A DNA stretch of 64,000 bases, taken from NCBI GenBank assembly GCA_039881045.1, contig JAYWVB010000016.1:248001-312000 (forward strand). The letters run 5' to 3'. A program made the translations under genes and the position numbers. This DNA is from Chaetomium olivaceum. Taxonomy: Eukaryota > Ascomycota > Sordariomycetes > Sordariales > Chaetomiaceae. How positions within the stretch are numbered: position 1 is the stretch's first letter; every line of letters starts with the position of its first letter. Shown piece by piece: positions 32,607 to 43,046 of the stretch. The notes below the pieces were generated by a model. It saw nothing but the letters and a program-made list of their open reading frames with translations. It did not search any database and was not told the origin of the DNA.

Positions 32607-33893
32607 ATGGTCAAAATCGAACCCTTCGAGGTGGAACAATGGATGGACCGCCTTGAGACGACTCCGGGGGTTCTGAACATCGCCGAGACATGCGCTGCAT
32701 CAGTATCTGTGGACGACCTGATGCGAATGGGCGAGGATAAGGACGCGCCGGGCCCTCTGTCACTTTCTAACAAGCTCACCTACGGCGCCATCCGTGGCTC
32801 CGAGACCCTTCGTCAACGCGTTGCCGCCCTTTACGACCGGGCATCCGATGCGGAGCCCCTTCCGGCTGAGAACGTCATCATCACTCAGGGGGCTATCGCC
32901 GCCAACTTCCTAACCCTCTATACGCTCGTCGGCCCCGGCGACCATGTCATCTGCGTGTACCCCACTTACCAACAGCTGTACTCGGTGCCTGAGAGCCTCG
33001 GTGCTGAGGTGTCCTTGTGGAAGCTGAAGAAAGAGAACGGATACATCCCAGATGTGGCGGAGCTGGAAGGGTTAGTCAAGGAAAATACCAAGGTATGTGT
33101 TCTCCCTCTCCCTCCCCTCACGACGGACCCGTCACGTTAACCACACCACCCACCAGATGATCATCATCAACAATCCCAACAACCCCACAGGCAGCACCAT
33201 CCCCACCGCCACCCTCGCCCAAATCGTCGCCTTCGCCAAACAGCACGGCATCACCATCCTCTCCGACGAAGTCTACAGCCCCCCTACCACTCCCTCCCCG
33301 CCCACCAGCAGCCCGCACCCCCCTCCATCCTCACCTTCGGCTACCCCAAAACCATTGCCACGGGCTCCATGTCCAAAGCCTTCGCACTCGCGGGTATCCG
33401 CACGGGGTGGATCGCGACGCGCGACGCCGGCATCATCGAGTGCCTGGCCACCGCGCGCGACTACACGACCATCAGCGTGTCGCAACTCGACGACCAGGTC
33501 GCCAGCTACGCGCTCTCGCCCGCCGTAGTGGCGCCGCTGCTGGCGCGCAACACGGCGCTGGCGCGGGCCAACCTGGAGCTGCTGAGCGCGTGGGTGGAGA
33601 AATATGCTGCGGTGTGCAAGTGGACGCGGCCGACGGCGGGGACGACGGCGCTGGTGCAGTTTTGGAGTTTGAGGGAAGGGGGAGGGCCGGTGGATGATGA
33701 GCGGTTGGTGATGGATGTGTTGGAGAAGACGAAGGTGCTGTTTATGCCGGCGAGTCCGTGCTTTGGTTTGGGGAGGGACTTTAAGGGGTTTGTGAGGATT
33801 GGGTATGTGTGTGAGACGGAGGTGCTGGTGGAGGGGTTGGAGAGGTTGGGAAGGTATGTTGAGGAGTATTTGATGGTGGAAGGGAAGAACTGA
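32607..33893 (+). CDS. PLP-dependent class I/II aminotransferase
   Basis: Two exons (32607-33092 and 33157-33893) with a clean GTATGT/CACCAG intron. Fold type I features are in order: GAIAANFLTLYTLVGPGD, PTYQQL, NNPNNPTG, SDEVY, and the PLP-lysine segment GSMSKAFALAGIRTGW, followed by GFVRIGY with the substrate-carboxylate Arg. There is no signal peptide. It resembles the capreomycidine-synthase-like or ACC-synthase-like fungal aminotransferases; the substrate cannot be read from the sequence. The frame breaks at the C6 run 33279-33284; one more C gives DEVYSPPYHSLP and a 407-residue protein. It is divergent from the ABC transporter and codirectional with the next secreted protein gene. Confidence 0.88.
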
Positions 33894-34863
33894 GGATGGA
33901 ACTGAGGATGGAAACGACGGGAGGAATGGAGGAACTGACTGAGGACGGAACTGTAGGTCGCGAGTCCTGAGAAGGTCGTGCTTCTCAAACATTCTGTCTG
34001 CTCGGAAGGGGCCATAACTGGTAGCGTCAAGGACCAAAACTCCATCTTTTGGATATCCGCAACCTAACCGGTGTTAGTCGAGTTCTAGTAGTGAACGTTG
34101 TACTCGCTTGTCTTCGGTTGTGTCGTGTAAAGGTAATCGCGGCCAGTTCGCTGCCCGTGGGCGAGTAAGCGGCGTAATTCATGGTGGAGGCAGCTACGCG
34201 AATCCCCACCAACCATCGGCGGCTCGCCCGCTGAAGATCCACCCAGCTGTGGCGGGGTCCCCGCAGACGAGGCGCGATTCAGGCGATCAACCGAACGATC
34301 AGTGTCAGCTGTCGGGCACAAACACTGGTTCAAGACTGGTGAATACCACTTCCAAGTCAACGCAGGACTTGGTCGTTCTTGATTTTCCTTGGCTTTCAGC
34401 CGCAGACCTTTTCTACCCACGCTATTGGTTCATAGCAAACACTTCTTTTTGCTATTTTTGTTTCGTCGCAATGCTATTCGTCGCATCTCCAAGTAAGAAA
34501 GGCGGACGAATCGAACGACATGTTGCTATTTGTAGATGTAAGGGGCTACAGTAGTGTAGAGCAGCTGTCAGAGAAATGTACCGAGGTATGTACATACCTA
34601 AGAAATGTTTAAGTTTGTATGCAAATCGTAGGAGAGCACTAACATCGAGAGTTCTCCCTGGCCAGAGGCCAAGAGTGTACATTCCGGAGAGCGACAGTAA
34701 GATGAAATCATGAACGAAGATCCAGGGCCGCGAGAAGCAGAGCTCGAAATATAAAACGGCTCGGTCTGAGGCAGTTTGAGCAAGTTGTTCAAGCCTCACA
34801 AGCCAGCCACTTACACCATCATTCCTCATTTCATTGAGAGCTCCAACTAGCGACTTAACCACC
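33894..34863. other. Intergenic with promoter of the secreted protein gene
   Basis: About 970 bases. It includes GA-rich repeats just after the aminotransferase stop (GGAACTGAGGAT-type, 33890-33950) and a TATA box at 34750. No gene supported. Confidence 0.5.
34750..34756 (+). promoter_or_regulatory. TATA box
   Basis: TATAAAA in the sense orientation 108 bases before the ATG of the secreted protein gene, a fitting distance for a strongly regulated fungal promoter. Confidence 0.55.
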
Positions 34864-35679
34864 ATGAAACTCTTCGCCCCCCTCGCCCTTCTTATCTCCC
34901 TCGCCTCCGCCAATCCTGGGCCCAACATTGCCACCTTTGAGGAGCACTTTATCAACTCCCTCCCCATCGCTGCACGTTCCGAGTCCACCAACTCGTCTGC
35001 TATCACCCTCGTCGGGTACAAGTCCATCCCTATCGAGGCGGACCACGTCGCCGACTTTGAAAAGGATTACTACGCCAACGTCTCCCTGTGGGGCAACAAC
35101 CGCGTCTATGACAAGCACGCCCGCGCCGTGAGGGTCTACTTCCCCGTTGCGGGGGCCCTGCTCCCCCTCGGCAAGCGCGGCGAGCACGTCGAGGCCGACC
35201 TCCTCGGCCGGGTCCCCTCGGACCACTCCGACGACAACCTCCCTCTGCTCGGGCGGGGCTTGCACGTGCTGGGTCGCAAGCGGACCGACCAGGTCACGGG
35301 TGTGGAGGGCAACATCGTCCGGGACGGCGTCATCTACCTCTCGGAGCCGGCCAAGCCCGTGCGGCACGTCGGGCGCGCCGTCGTCTACGACTTTGGCGGC
35401 AAGGAGCTGCACTCGCACGGCGAGCATGGCGGGCACCCGCACAAGCGCGCCGAGGCCAAGAAGAGCTGTCTGCAGAACCACAACGGCAAGAACTGCTCCA
35501 AGGCCTACGGCATCAACAAGGGCCGCTGCAAGATGAACACCAAGGCCTGCATGGACTACAACGGCCTCGTCACCGACTGCAAGAACTACTCTTCGGGCTG
35601 GAAGAAGTACAGGAACTTTGTGGATAGCGACTGTGATGTGTCGTTGGGGAAGGGCCATTGCTGGAACGAGATCATGTAA
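34864..35679 (+). CDS. Secreted Kex2-processed, Cys-rich pre-pro-protein
   Basis: A 271-residue single-exon protein; ATG 34864 is in CCACCATGA context. The signal peptide is MKLFAPLALLISLASA. A cysteine-free propeptide follows with several dibasic sites (LGKR, GRKR, PHKR). The last, at about residue 198, is HPHKR followed by AEAKK, which looks like a Kex2 cut followed by an Ala/Glu dipeptide suitable for Ste13-type trimming. The predicted mature C-terminal part is about 70 residues with seven Cys, Lys-rich and ending HCWNEIM. A His-rich stretch (HSHGEHGGHPH) precedes the cleavage site. I do not recognise the family. A secreted Cys-rich peptide could be an effector, antimicrobial or signalling protein; this is inference. 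Confidence 0.75.
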   Translation: MKLFAPLALLISLASANPGPNIATFEEHFINSLPIAARSESTNSSAITLVGYKSIPIEADHVADFEKDYYANVSLWGNNRVYDKHARAVRVYFPVAGALLPLGKRGEHVEADLLGRVPSDHSDDNLPLLGRGLHVLGRKRTDQVTGVEGNIVRDGVIYLSEPAKPVRHVGRAVVYDFGGKELHSHGEHGGHPHKRAEAKKSCLQNHNGKNCSKAYGINKGRCKMNTKACMDYNGLVTDCKNYSSGWKKYRNFVDSDCDVSLGKGHCWNEIM

Positions 35680-36596
35680 GACTGGGTACCTGGTAGCTAG
35701 GGGGGTTATGGATAACGAATGATATGTATGTAAATGTCAATGGAAACGATAGTACATTTGGGCCTCAGATATTTTGAATAACATCCCGTTCAATATTTCG
35801 GAGACATGACCCACCTTTGCCAGTCACTCGGCGGAATCTAGGCAAAGCCTACACCCAAACACCAGCGAATCGAGTGGACTCGGCCCAAATTCAAAATTTG
35901 ACACTTCTGTGGAGTTAGACTAGGTAAGCTTTTCTGCATAGCTAGGGTGTTTCTCTCTTGCTTTCAACCTACTTTCTTCTCTCCTTTCCTCCTTCCTTTC
36001 CTCTTTTGTTCTGTTCTTCTCCCCTTTCTCTTTTCCTTGCTTTCCGCTTTCACTCCCCCTTCCTTTCCTCCCGAGGCTGCACACCGCCGCCAGTTTTGTG
36101 CGATGAAGTCAGTGGCTCGAAGACGGTCGTTGGGTTACTTGGAACTGTTTGCGGGTTTTATGACTTGACAAGAAAAAAAGAGAGAAAAAAAAAAAAAAGG
36201 AAAGTCAATGGTTAATATTCACAAGCTCTGAAACAAGGCAGCAAAGCCTTGGGTGACGCGCTGCATGGCTGCGGGTACCGTGTCTTCATTTATGTAAGTG
36301 AAGACGGAATATACAAGCGGAGGAGAGAGAGAGCCTTCTGGAACCGGATTAGGCCGGTTTGTTGCGAAGTGTCCGAGTCGTCGCAATCATTATTGTTCCA
36401 GAGAGTGGTATCGAGAGTCATCATACCCAGAACCATACGTATATTGTGCATATTGATAGCCGCGCGTTGACCATGTTTTCGGGATGTACAAAACTTCCGA
36501 TCAAATCCCACATTTCGCGCTCAAGACTGATATTGAAATTAGCTGTTGTCCGTTTTAGTTCCACTTCGTTCTTTGTTGGTGACGTCTAGGACAGGG
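35680..36596. other. Intergenic with CT-rich tract
   Basis: Contains the 3' end of the secreted protein gene, a CT-rich tract at about 35948-36075 and a purine-rich run with A14 at about 36168-36205. No supported gene follows the CT tract. Confidence 0.5.
35948..36075 (+). repeat. Polypyrimidine (CT-rich) tract
   Basis: About 125 bases almost entirely C and T on the plus strand. Such tracts often precede transcription starts in filamentous fungi. The only ATG close behind it (36104) opens a 21-codon frame (MKSVARRRSLGYLELF...). Confidence 0.7.
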
Positions 36597-37130
36597 CTAC
36601 TCACGATGCGTGTCTAGAGGTGCGCTTGAGTCCCATTGGGATCGTGGCTGTGTGAAGACGCTACCCTGACCCATGACGCCGACTGGAATGAGTGCCAGCT
36701 GCTGCTCGTTGTACTCGAGCATCATGGTAGTGCGTTGGACTTGGCCGGTCATCATGAAGCTCCACTGCTCTGAGACCGTGTTCTCCTCGATGATATGCTC
36801 GGCTGCAACACGGGGTGGCCCGAAGATTAGCAACCTGAAAATACACCAGGATGGGAAAGAATAGAGGGAAGAGAGTTCGCATACCGTGATAGCCCGCGGC
36901 GTTCTGGTCACCCGTCGACACTACGCCGGGATTTTCGCAGTCGGTGGCATCCGCCAAGTTGTAGAAGCCTGCGTTTTGATTGAAGTTGGCCAGGGGATGG
37001 TGTCGGCAAGGGTGATGATGTCCATTCGGAACATATTCATCACGCCCGAGGCGTGCACCGAAAGAAACCCATTTTGGGAACAGCCGGATGAGGTTTGTTG
37101 GTAGACAAGACGGTCGAACTTGGTAGACAT
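36597..37130 (-). pseudogene. Unrecognised conserved-looking gene remnant
   Basis: Two exon-like pieces (36885-37130 and 36597-36802) flank a good 82-bp intron: GTATGC donor, GCTAAT branch point, GTTGCAG acceptor. The pieces read as real protein (MSTKFDRLVYQQTSSGCSQN..., NLADATDCENPGVVSTGDQN, then EQWSFMMTGQVQRTTMMLEY). The first piece needs one extra base in the GGGG run 36993-36996 to stay in frame (TIPLANFNQNAG). A GTGAGT follows at 36603 in the reading direction, so further exons may have existed, but I could not follow them. The open frame also extends upstream of ATG 37130. I do not recognise the family. It sits directly downstream of the GH71 pseudogene on the same strand. Confidence 0.5.
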
Positions 37131-37214
37131 ACCGATCAGCTGGTTTTCGTTTTCAGTCCGAGTGCTGCGGATTTCATCAAATCCTAATGGACAGTCAGAT
37201 ACCTAGGTAATACA

Positions 37215-37860
37215 CGGCATCATGTACGGCTTGCCATTCAAGAACTGCTTGTCCGACGCATCAACATATGTATTCATGTCTTGGTCGCCCCACGGCCATG
37301 CTCCCCAGCTAAACAGGCCGTTGGACACGCCGTTGCTCAGCTCGATGGCCGCCCTTGCGCCCTTGGACGACTAGTCCGGCATGAAGAGACCGCCGGTGGC
37401 TGCCTTGATATTGTGTCAGTCGTCGACCTGCTTGGGGTCCTCAAACGTGGTGAGCAGGGGCTTTCCGTCCGTTCGGTAGTAGGCCCCATTGTTGCAGTAG
37501 TCGTTACAGAGGTCGATGACCATCTGCTTCTCAAACGGCCCGAGGCCGACATAGTCGTATGGGAAATTGAGCTTGAATCCCAGCTTGTTGGCCACCCAGA
37601 ACGCCTTGTCCAGGAGCGGTCGAACCACACCGGCTTCGTTGGCGAAGTTGAGCGCAAGCCCGTCAATGTGGGCCTCTTGGGCAAGCTGCATGTCATTTGC
37701 CAGTCCGCCTCTGAGTATTCCTTGGTGTTGCCAACCTGCGTGTCGTGTTAGGCAGGACACCTTTTGTCCGTCGTCAAGGTTAACAGCACCATGAAGTGGG
37801 CAAACACGGCCTTTGCCTCAACCTGGGCGGCTACCAGCCCAAAGGAGGTACCGCCGCATC
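37215..37860 (-). pseudogene. Truncated GH71 alpha-1,3-glucanase (mutanase) pseudogene
   Basis: The first half of a GH71 catalytic domain: a short hydrophobic leader (TSFGLVAAQVEAKAVFAHFM), a 54-bp intron (37736-37789), then VGNTKEYSEADWQ, LAQEAHIDGLALNFA, KLGFKLNFPYDY, KPLLTTFEDPKQVDD, NGLFSWGAWPWG and KPYMMP, where similarity stops. Two positions where the family has Trp are stops: TGA at 37416-37418 (after VDD) and TAG at 37371-37373 (after LFMPD). Both are G-to-A changes on the coding strand. One A is also missing near 37694, and no ATG is in frame at the leader. GH71 enzymes cut cell-wall alpha-1,3-glucan. The truncation and substitution stops make this a genuine pseudogene rather than sequencing noise. 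Confidence 0.8.
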
Positions 37861-37864
37861 TCTA

Positions 37865-38940
37865 GGTAAAATAAAGACAAACGAGTGAGAGGAGGTAGTC
37901 TAACTCCCGGGCAGATACGAGTGACTTTGGTCGGGCGTGGACTTCAATTGCACGGAAAACGAGTCTTCATGTCGATATCCCCGGCACCTGTCTATTTTAT
38001 AACTTGCAAGGTAGCCTCTCAACATGGTGCTACGCACCAATGGCCTCTAGCACAGCTTGTCCATGCTCCTCACACGTGTAATTCCCTCGGTCATCGCCCA
38101 TGTCACGGAGTCGGCATTCAAACACGCTGCCGTCCATATACGAATCCAAATCCCTACCCTTTTGCATCCAATACTACATTGCCTCGGGCTTATTACTTTA
38201 CATAGCTGCGCGTCTAGCCGATCTTGTGACCGTGCCCATCACACAACTAGACGACAGGGAATGTGCAACTAGAAAACTCTTCAAATAGGCCCCAACATGA
38301 TAGATACGGATCTCGAACCGAACTATTGGACTTAGCCCAATATTGACACCCTAGAAGTGGAGAGGCCTTCCACGGGTGAGTCAAATGGAACCACAAAAGA
38401 GCCGAGTGGATTTGGAATGTTGGGGCCAGGACGGAACCGCCGCCGGGTCCATTTTCCCGTTGACCCGTCTGTTGCATGTAGTTATTTTGGTTCCAGCCTA
38501 GGACGACTAGATCCTCGGCTTCGTTCATCTCATGACATGAAATGTCTCACAGATGTCCATGACAAATGCCCCTAGCCCATGACTTGTATGGATAGGTGCC
38601 AAGGGTGATGTGGACAAATACATATCGTGATTGCGAGCAAAATATTCCACCCTGCTCGGGTACTCCCCACTTCGAATGCCACATTCCAGTCAGAACCCTT
38701 GTCGGTATCCATACACGGGCGAAATCCGCCCATACCACTCACTACAGTACGAAGTACTTGTAAGCCACTCAAGGCAGGTACCTCGGCCAGATGCTTGCGT
38801 TGAAGTCCACATAACTTAGGTATCAATCGACGGCCTATTCAGATCCGAGGTCCAAACCTCGCCCGGTTTCACTGTGACAACATCGGGGCAGCACATCACC
38901 CTCACCAGTGTCATTCGGTCTGGTCTCGTCCCTCATCAAC
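37865..38940. other. Intergenic
   Basis: Between the GH71 relic and the LysM gene, which point in opposite directions away from it. Low-complexity-free, with short frames only; nothing named. Confidence 0.5.
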
Positions 38941-41384
38941 ATGATCACCTCAACGCTCTTCCGAGGGTCAGCTTGCCACCTTCTTTCTCGAATCGTATGT
39001 TTGAGCCGATTACATCAAAACCCGCTTCCATGCCGTTCAATCTCTAATGCCTTCTCATAGCTCATCTTCTCCCTCTTCTCCGCGCGCTCTCCCAGGTCCT
39101 GGTAACACCCGAAGGCGCCTATATTGCCCGGATCCAACCACCCAGTGGCCTATCCACCTCTTGCGTGTGAGCCACTGCCCGGTGTGCAGCATTTTGGTGT
39201 AGCAGGTGGTGGGAGTTGACCATGGGGTAAACCGTAGGAACACCTTTTACCGCAACATCACATGCGCGCCCACTCTGCTTGCTATTGCTCGTGGGGCCTT
39301 GCTGCCGAACGAGACCGACATTGAGATTTCCTGCGACCCTGACTGCCGACTGTCTCTTTCTGGCATCCAGGCTGTTCAGCAAGCAGCCTGCTCTTCCAAT
39401 GACACAATCGTAGTGTCGGGGACTATCTACCCTCCCACCTACTACACGGACCTGCTTCTCCACGCCTTCGATTATGCGTGTCTGCAAAATGAGTAGGTAC
39501 CTTCGCTCCGTGTGCTGTGTGTTGAACAATCTGACGCATAGGTAGCGCTGAAACCGAGTATTGCTTTCCCCGGTTCATTGAATGGAACCAAAAGGAGGAA
39601 GAGGAAGAGTACTGCAACGAGTGCAACCTGGGCGTTTGGAAGAGTTTTCTCTCCTCCCCTTTTGGCTGGTCTGAAGGGCTTTTTGACCAATACACATCAC
39701 TGACAGCGTCGTAAGTGCTCCGGACTCTGCATATATGTACGTTGCGTTGTACACCAAGAATGCTGAATCCCGCAAAATAGATGCAGCGCAGGCCCCTCAT
39801 GGGCTGTTACATCACCCACCAGCCAATATGCGCTCGGTTATGTAGGTGCTACGCCGACAATGCCTTCGGCAACCACCTCATCGACACCAAGACCCATCTT
39901 ATCCTGCCAAAGCAACTACACCATCCAAGCTTCCGACTGGTGCCAGTCCATCAGCCGTATCAAGCAAGTATCAACCTACAACCTCATGCGCGTCAACAAC
40001 CTGCCCTCCTTCTGCGGGTCGTTTCCCGGGCCTGGAAAGAGCATTTGCATCCCAGAAACCTGCCGAGTGCACACCGTTTCCCCTTTGGATACCTGCGAAA
40101 AGATTGCCAACGCAACGGGCGTCACCACGCAGCAGCTCATCTCGTGGAACCCCAACATCAACCCGGGGTGCTCAAACTTGTACAACATGCTCGATTATGT
40201 GATTTGTGTCGGCCCACTTGGTAGTGTTGCGACGACCACAGCGTCAACAACATTAGACCCGTACCGACAACAATGTAGGGCTCCTTTTCTGAAGTAGCTT
40301 TGACTCGCTTCCAGCACTAGTACTAATTCATGGCCATGATAGGTTTACGGATCCATGCTTGAACGTGGGAGCTGAAACGATATCCAGCTGCTACGTCACA
40401 ACCCTTCCATCTGAATCGACGGTAGCTTGGCCAACAATGACATGGGGCGGCATCTCCAACGAAACCGACACCAGCACAAACGTGTCCTCCTCGCCAAGTG
40501 CCGTACCGACGGTGCCTCTGGCAGCGGGCACATGGACCAACTGCACCTACTATGTCACATACATGGATGTGCCAGCCGACGCTTCGTACCTCGAGTTTTC
40601 CAACCCAAATTACTGCCTGATCAGGGCCTCCATCTGGAATATCGAGCTGGAGAAACTCCTCCTCTGGAACCCATCGCTTCCCGAGATGTTGGACGAGACC
40701 ATACTCGATTCCTGCATGCTCGAAGAAGGGTTCCAGTACTGCGTCGAAGGCGGCGGCGGCAGTATCCCCTCGGAACCAAGCACAACGTTGCCGCCAAGTT
40801 CGTCATCGGCGGTACCCTCTTCCAGTGCTTCCAGCATTCCATCGTCGTCGACAAGTCTTGCGCCTGTTCCCACACCCAACAGCAACTGCCTCCTCGGCAC
40901 TGGCCCGGGTGGCTACCAGGGTCTCTGCAATTTCAGCTGTCACTTTGGGTGGTGTCCGTCGCCATGCACTTGCACAACGACCGGAACACCCGCTGCGGCC
41001 CCCGTCCTCTTGGCATCGGGTCAGCGTGGTTACGCCGCACCAGGCGAAGCAGCAGACTTCGGACCCCTCTGTGACTTTGCTTGCTCCCGAGTGGGGGACT
41101 ATTGTCCCGGTCCGCCGTGCACCACCAGCGAACCCCCTGCTAGAGTTTGCGTCGAGGGAACCGGTACCGGCAACTACGAGAATTTGTGTTCCTATACATG
41201 CGGCTTTGGTTACTGTCCTCCTGACTCTTGCACCTGCCTTGCGTACGGCACACAGATTCCGCCGCCCCCTGTCACACATCCGGCGGGTGTCCCGGCGACG
41301 GGATTGGATGAGAGTGATTCAGGGCTATGCAGCTTTGCGTGTGCCCGGAATTACTGTCCTCCTGGGGCTTGTATGTGGCCGTAG
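38941..41384 (+). CDS. Secreted multi-LysM protein with C-terminal Cys-rich repeats
   Basis: Six exons (38941-38994, 39096-39166, 39238-39492, 39546-39710, 39781-40260, 40343-41384) keep phase throughout and give 688 residues. Exons 3-6 are well supported; exon 1 (MITSTLFRGSACHLL) is the least certain. The N-terminal part has the CAPTLLAIARGALLP pattern of fungal LysM proteins. LysM-like modules follow: YTIQASDWCQSIS, HTVSPLDTCEKIANATGV with LISWNPNIN, and a third with YVTYMDVPADAS and LLLWNPSL. After a Ser/Pro linker come four Cys repeats of the type GLCxFxCxxxxCPxxxC. LysM binds chitin or peptidoglycan; such proteins sequester chitin fragments or target wall enzymes. The frame is intact, in contrast to the GH71 relic next to it. 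Confidence 0.82.
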
Positions 41385-42328
41385 AGACATTCGTCTTCAT
41401 ATAGTAGGCCTCAGAGCTTTTTTGTTCAGGGGTTACTGTTTTGAGTCGGGATGGTGTTGTTGTTGTTCTCGATTGGTTGGTTAGGTACTAGAGCCGTCTT
41501 TGTTTTAGCTTTCTCTTCAAGTATCTCCTTCAAGCCGTAGCAACCAATCTTTTGTATTGGCTTGATTTTGCGTCGTTAGAGTTGTCGAGCTTCGAGAAGA
41601 TCTACCAGCAGATGGCGGAAACATCCACATGCTGAAAGAGTTGAAAGCTTGCGCATACCAATTCTAGCGGAAGTTGTGCGCTCTTTTCAGCTCAAAGTGT
41701 TGGCACTTTCTTTATCCTTTGTGTTACTAGGGCAACAAGAAAGGGGTTCCCAGCACAGTGAGACAAGCCCCCCTGTTCCTCGGGGTGTTGTACAATAATC
41801 CGAGAGTTTTGTAGTGAAGCTTGGGTGCTACTGGTAACATTTTGAAGGGGCTTGAGCGATAAACCGCTAGTATATTGGAAAGAGTTTGGGGCGCTCTCTT
41901 AGTTGCCCTTAGCACCACTTAACCACTACCAACCACATGGCTACGTTGCTCAAAGGCATGTAACTAATGTAAAGGAAATTCGCTTAAAAACGTGCGGTCA
42001 AGAAGGCTAGGAAGGAAGTTGTAGACGGTTAGTGCGCGTTGGGAGGCGCAGGAGCGGTGTTTTGACTAGCCTACATGTTTGGGTGGCAATAACACCGAGT
42101 GACTGAGCCGGACGCTTCCAAGGTTGTTCCATCTGGTAGTTGATAACCCCGATGCCAAGCACTAGCCTTTTCCGAGACGGGGCGATTTACATTTCACTGT
42201 GTAGCGAGCTTTTCCTCCTCGACTCCACACCTTGAACCCCTATCCCCCATCGTTCACCACACGTCGCCGCCGTTCGGTTGAACCATCACCGATTTTACCC
42301 ACAATGACCTCCACCACCAACAACAACG
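41385..42328. other. Intergenic
   Basis: Downstream of the LysM gene; no supported gene. Confidence 0.5.
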
Positions 42329-42862
42329 ATGCCGCCGACATGGAAGCTCTCTATCGCCGCGCCATCGCCGACGCCTCCTCACTCACCCAAAGCCGAAACC
42401 AACCTGATTTTCGACTGGCTCTCGCCCGAGGAAGACGAACATATCTGCCGTACCAAAGCGAATGGAAAGACGCGCGCCGAGCTTATAGCCATCGCCGCGA
42501 CAAATCCAGAGCAGCTGACAAGAGTCGAAAGCGAACTTGTCCAGCGGAGCAGGGAGTTTGTCACCGATCTTCGGAGGGAGGAACAAAACCCAAACCAGCC
42601 GCCACCTGACATGATGGAGGTGATTGACCGCGCACTAATTGCCGTAAGAGCAATGATTAGCCGGAGGTCGAGTCCTTTGTACCCTTTGTACGAGGAGGCC
42701 TATGACGCTGTTTGGAATGCGCTTGACGACCAGGAAAGGCTTGCGATTATTGCGGCACGGGATCGGCTCCTCCAAATCATGGACGAGGAATACGCTGAGG
42801 CGGATCGTAAAAATCCGCGCAGGACGCAGCCAGCCGAGCAGGAGGGATTTTCGAGAGATTAA
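42329..42862 (+). CDS. Hypothetical protein (177 residues)
   Basis: Open from ATG 42329 to 42862. From about residue 22 it reads as a soluble, helical, acidic protein (NLIFDWLSPEEDEHICRT, ELIAIAATNPEQLTRVESEL, ALIAVRAMISRRSSP, NALDDQERLAIIAARDRLLQIMDEEY). The first 20 residues are Pro/Ser-rich and unlike the rest, while another frame just upstream (from ATG 42304: MTSTTNNNDAADMEALYRRA) looks more natural, so a small indel near 42385 may hide the true N-terminus. I do not recognise it and it has no domain I can name. Confidence 0.5.
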   Translation: MPPTWKLSIAAPSPTPPHSPKAETNLIFDWLSPEEDEHICRTKANGKTRAELIAIAATNPEQLTRVESELVQRSREFVTDLRREEQNPNQPPPDMMEVIDRALIAVRAMISRRSSPLYPLYEEAYDAVWNALDDQERLAIIAARDRLLQIMDEEYAEADRKNPRRTQPAEQEGFSRD

Positions 42863-42891
42863 AAGGGCTTGTAGGGGAGGTTCTGGGGCCA

Positions 42892-42912
42892 GGGGGGGGG
42901 GGGGGGGGGGGG
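42892..42912 (+). repeat. Poly-G run (21 bases)
   Basis: An uninterrupted G homopolymer shortly after the hypothetical ORF. The length is probably unreliable in the assembly. Confidence 0.9.
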
Positions 42913-42994
42913 TGGGGGTTGCAAATAACGGGTGACAGACGGCGAGAGTTTGTTGCACTATACAGACTAGTTAATGTATCTTCTACATTACCAT

Positions 42995-43046
42995 CGTTGA
43001 TGCGTCGATTTAATAAGAGGACGTTGATGCGTCGATTTAATAAGAG
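42995..43046. repeat. Tandem duplication, 27-bp period
   Basis: CGTTGATGCGTCGATTTAAT plus AAGAG occurs at 42995 and again at 43022, a perfect 25-base match with a 2-base spacer. Confidence 0.9.

Noticed and set aside
34855..35658. 267-codon minus-strand ORF over the secreted protein gene
   Set aside because: Val/Leu/Ala/Asp-biased shadow without motif; the plus strand has a signal peptide, Kex2 sites and a TATA box.
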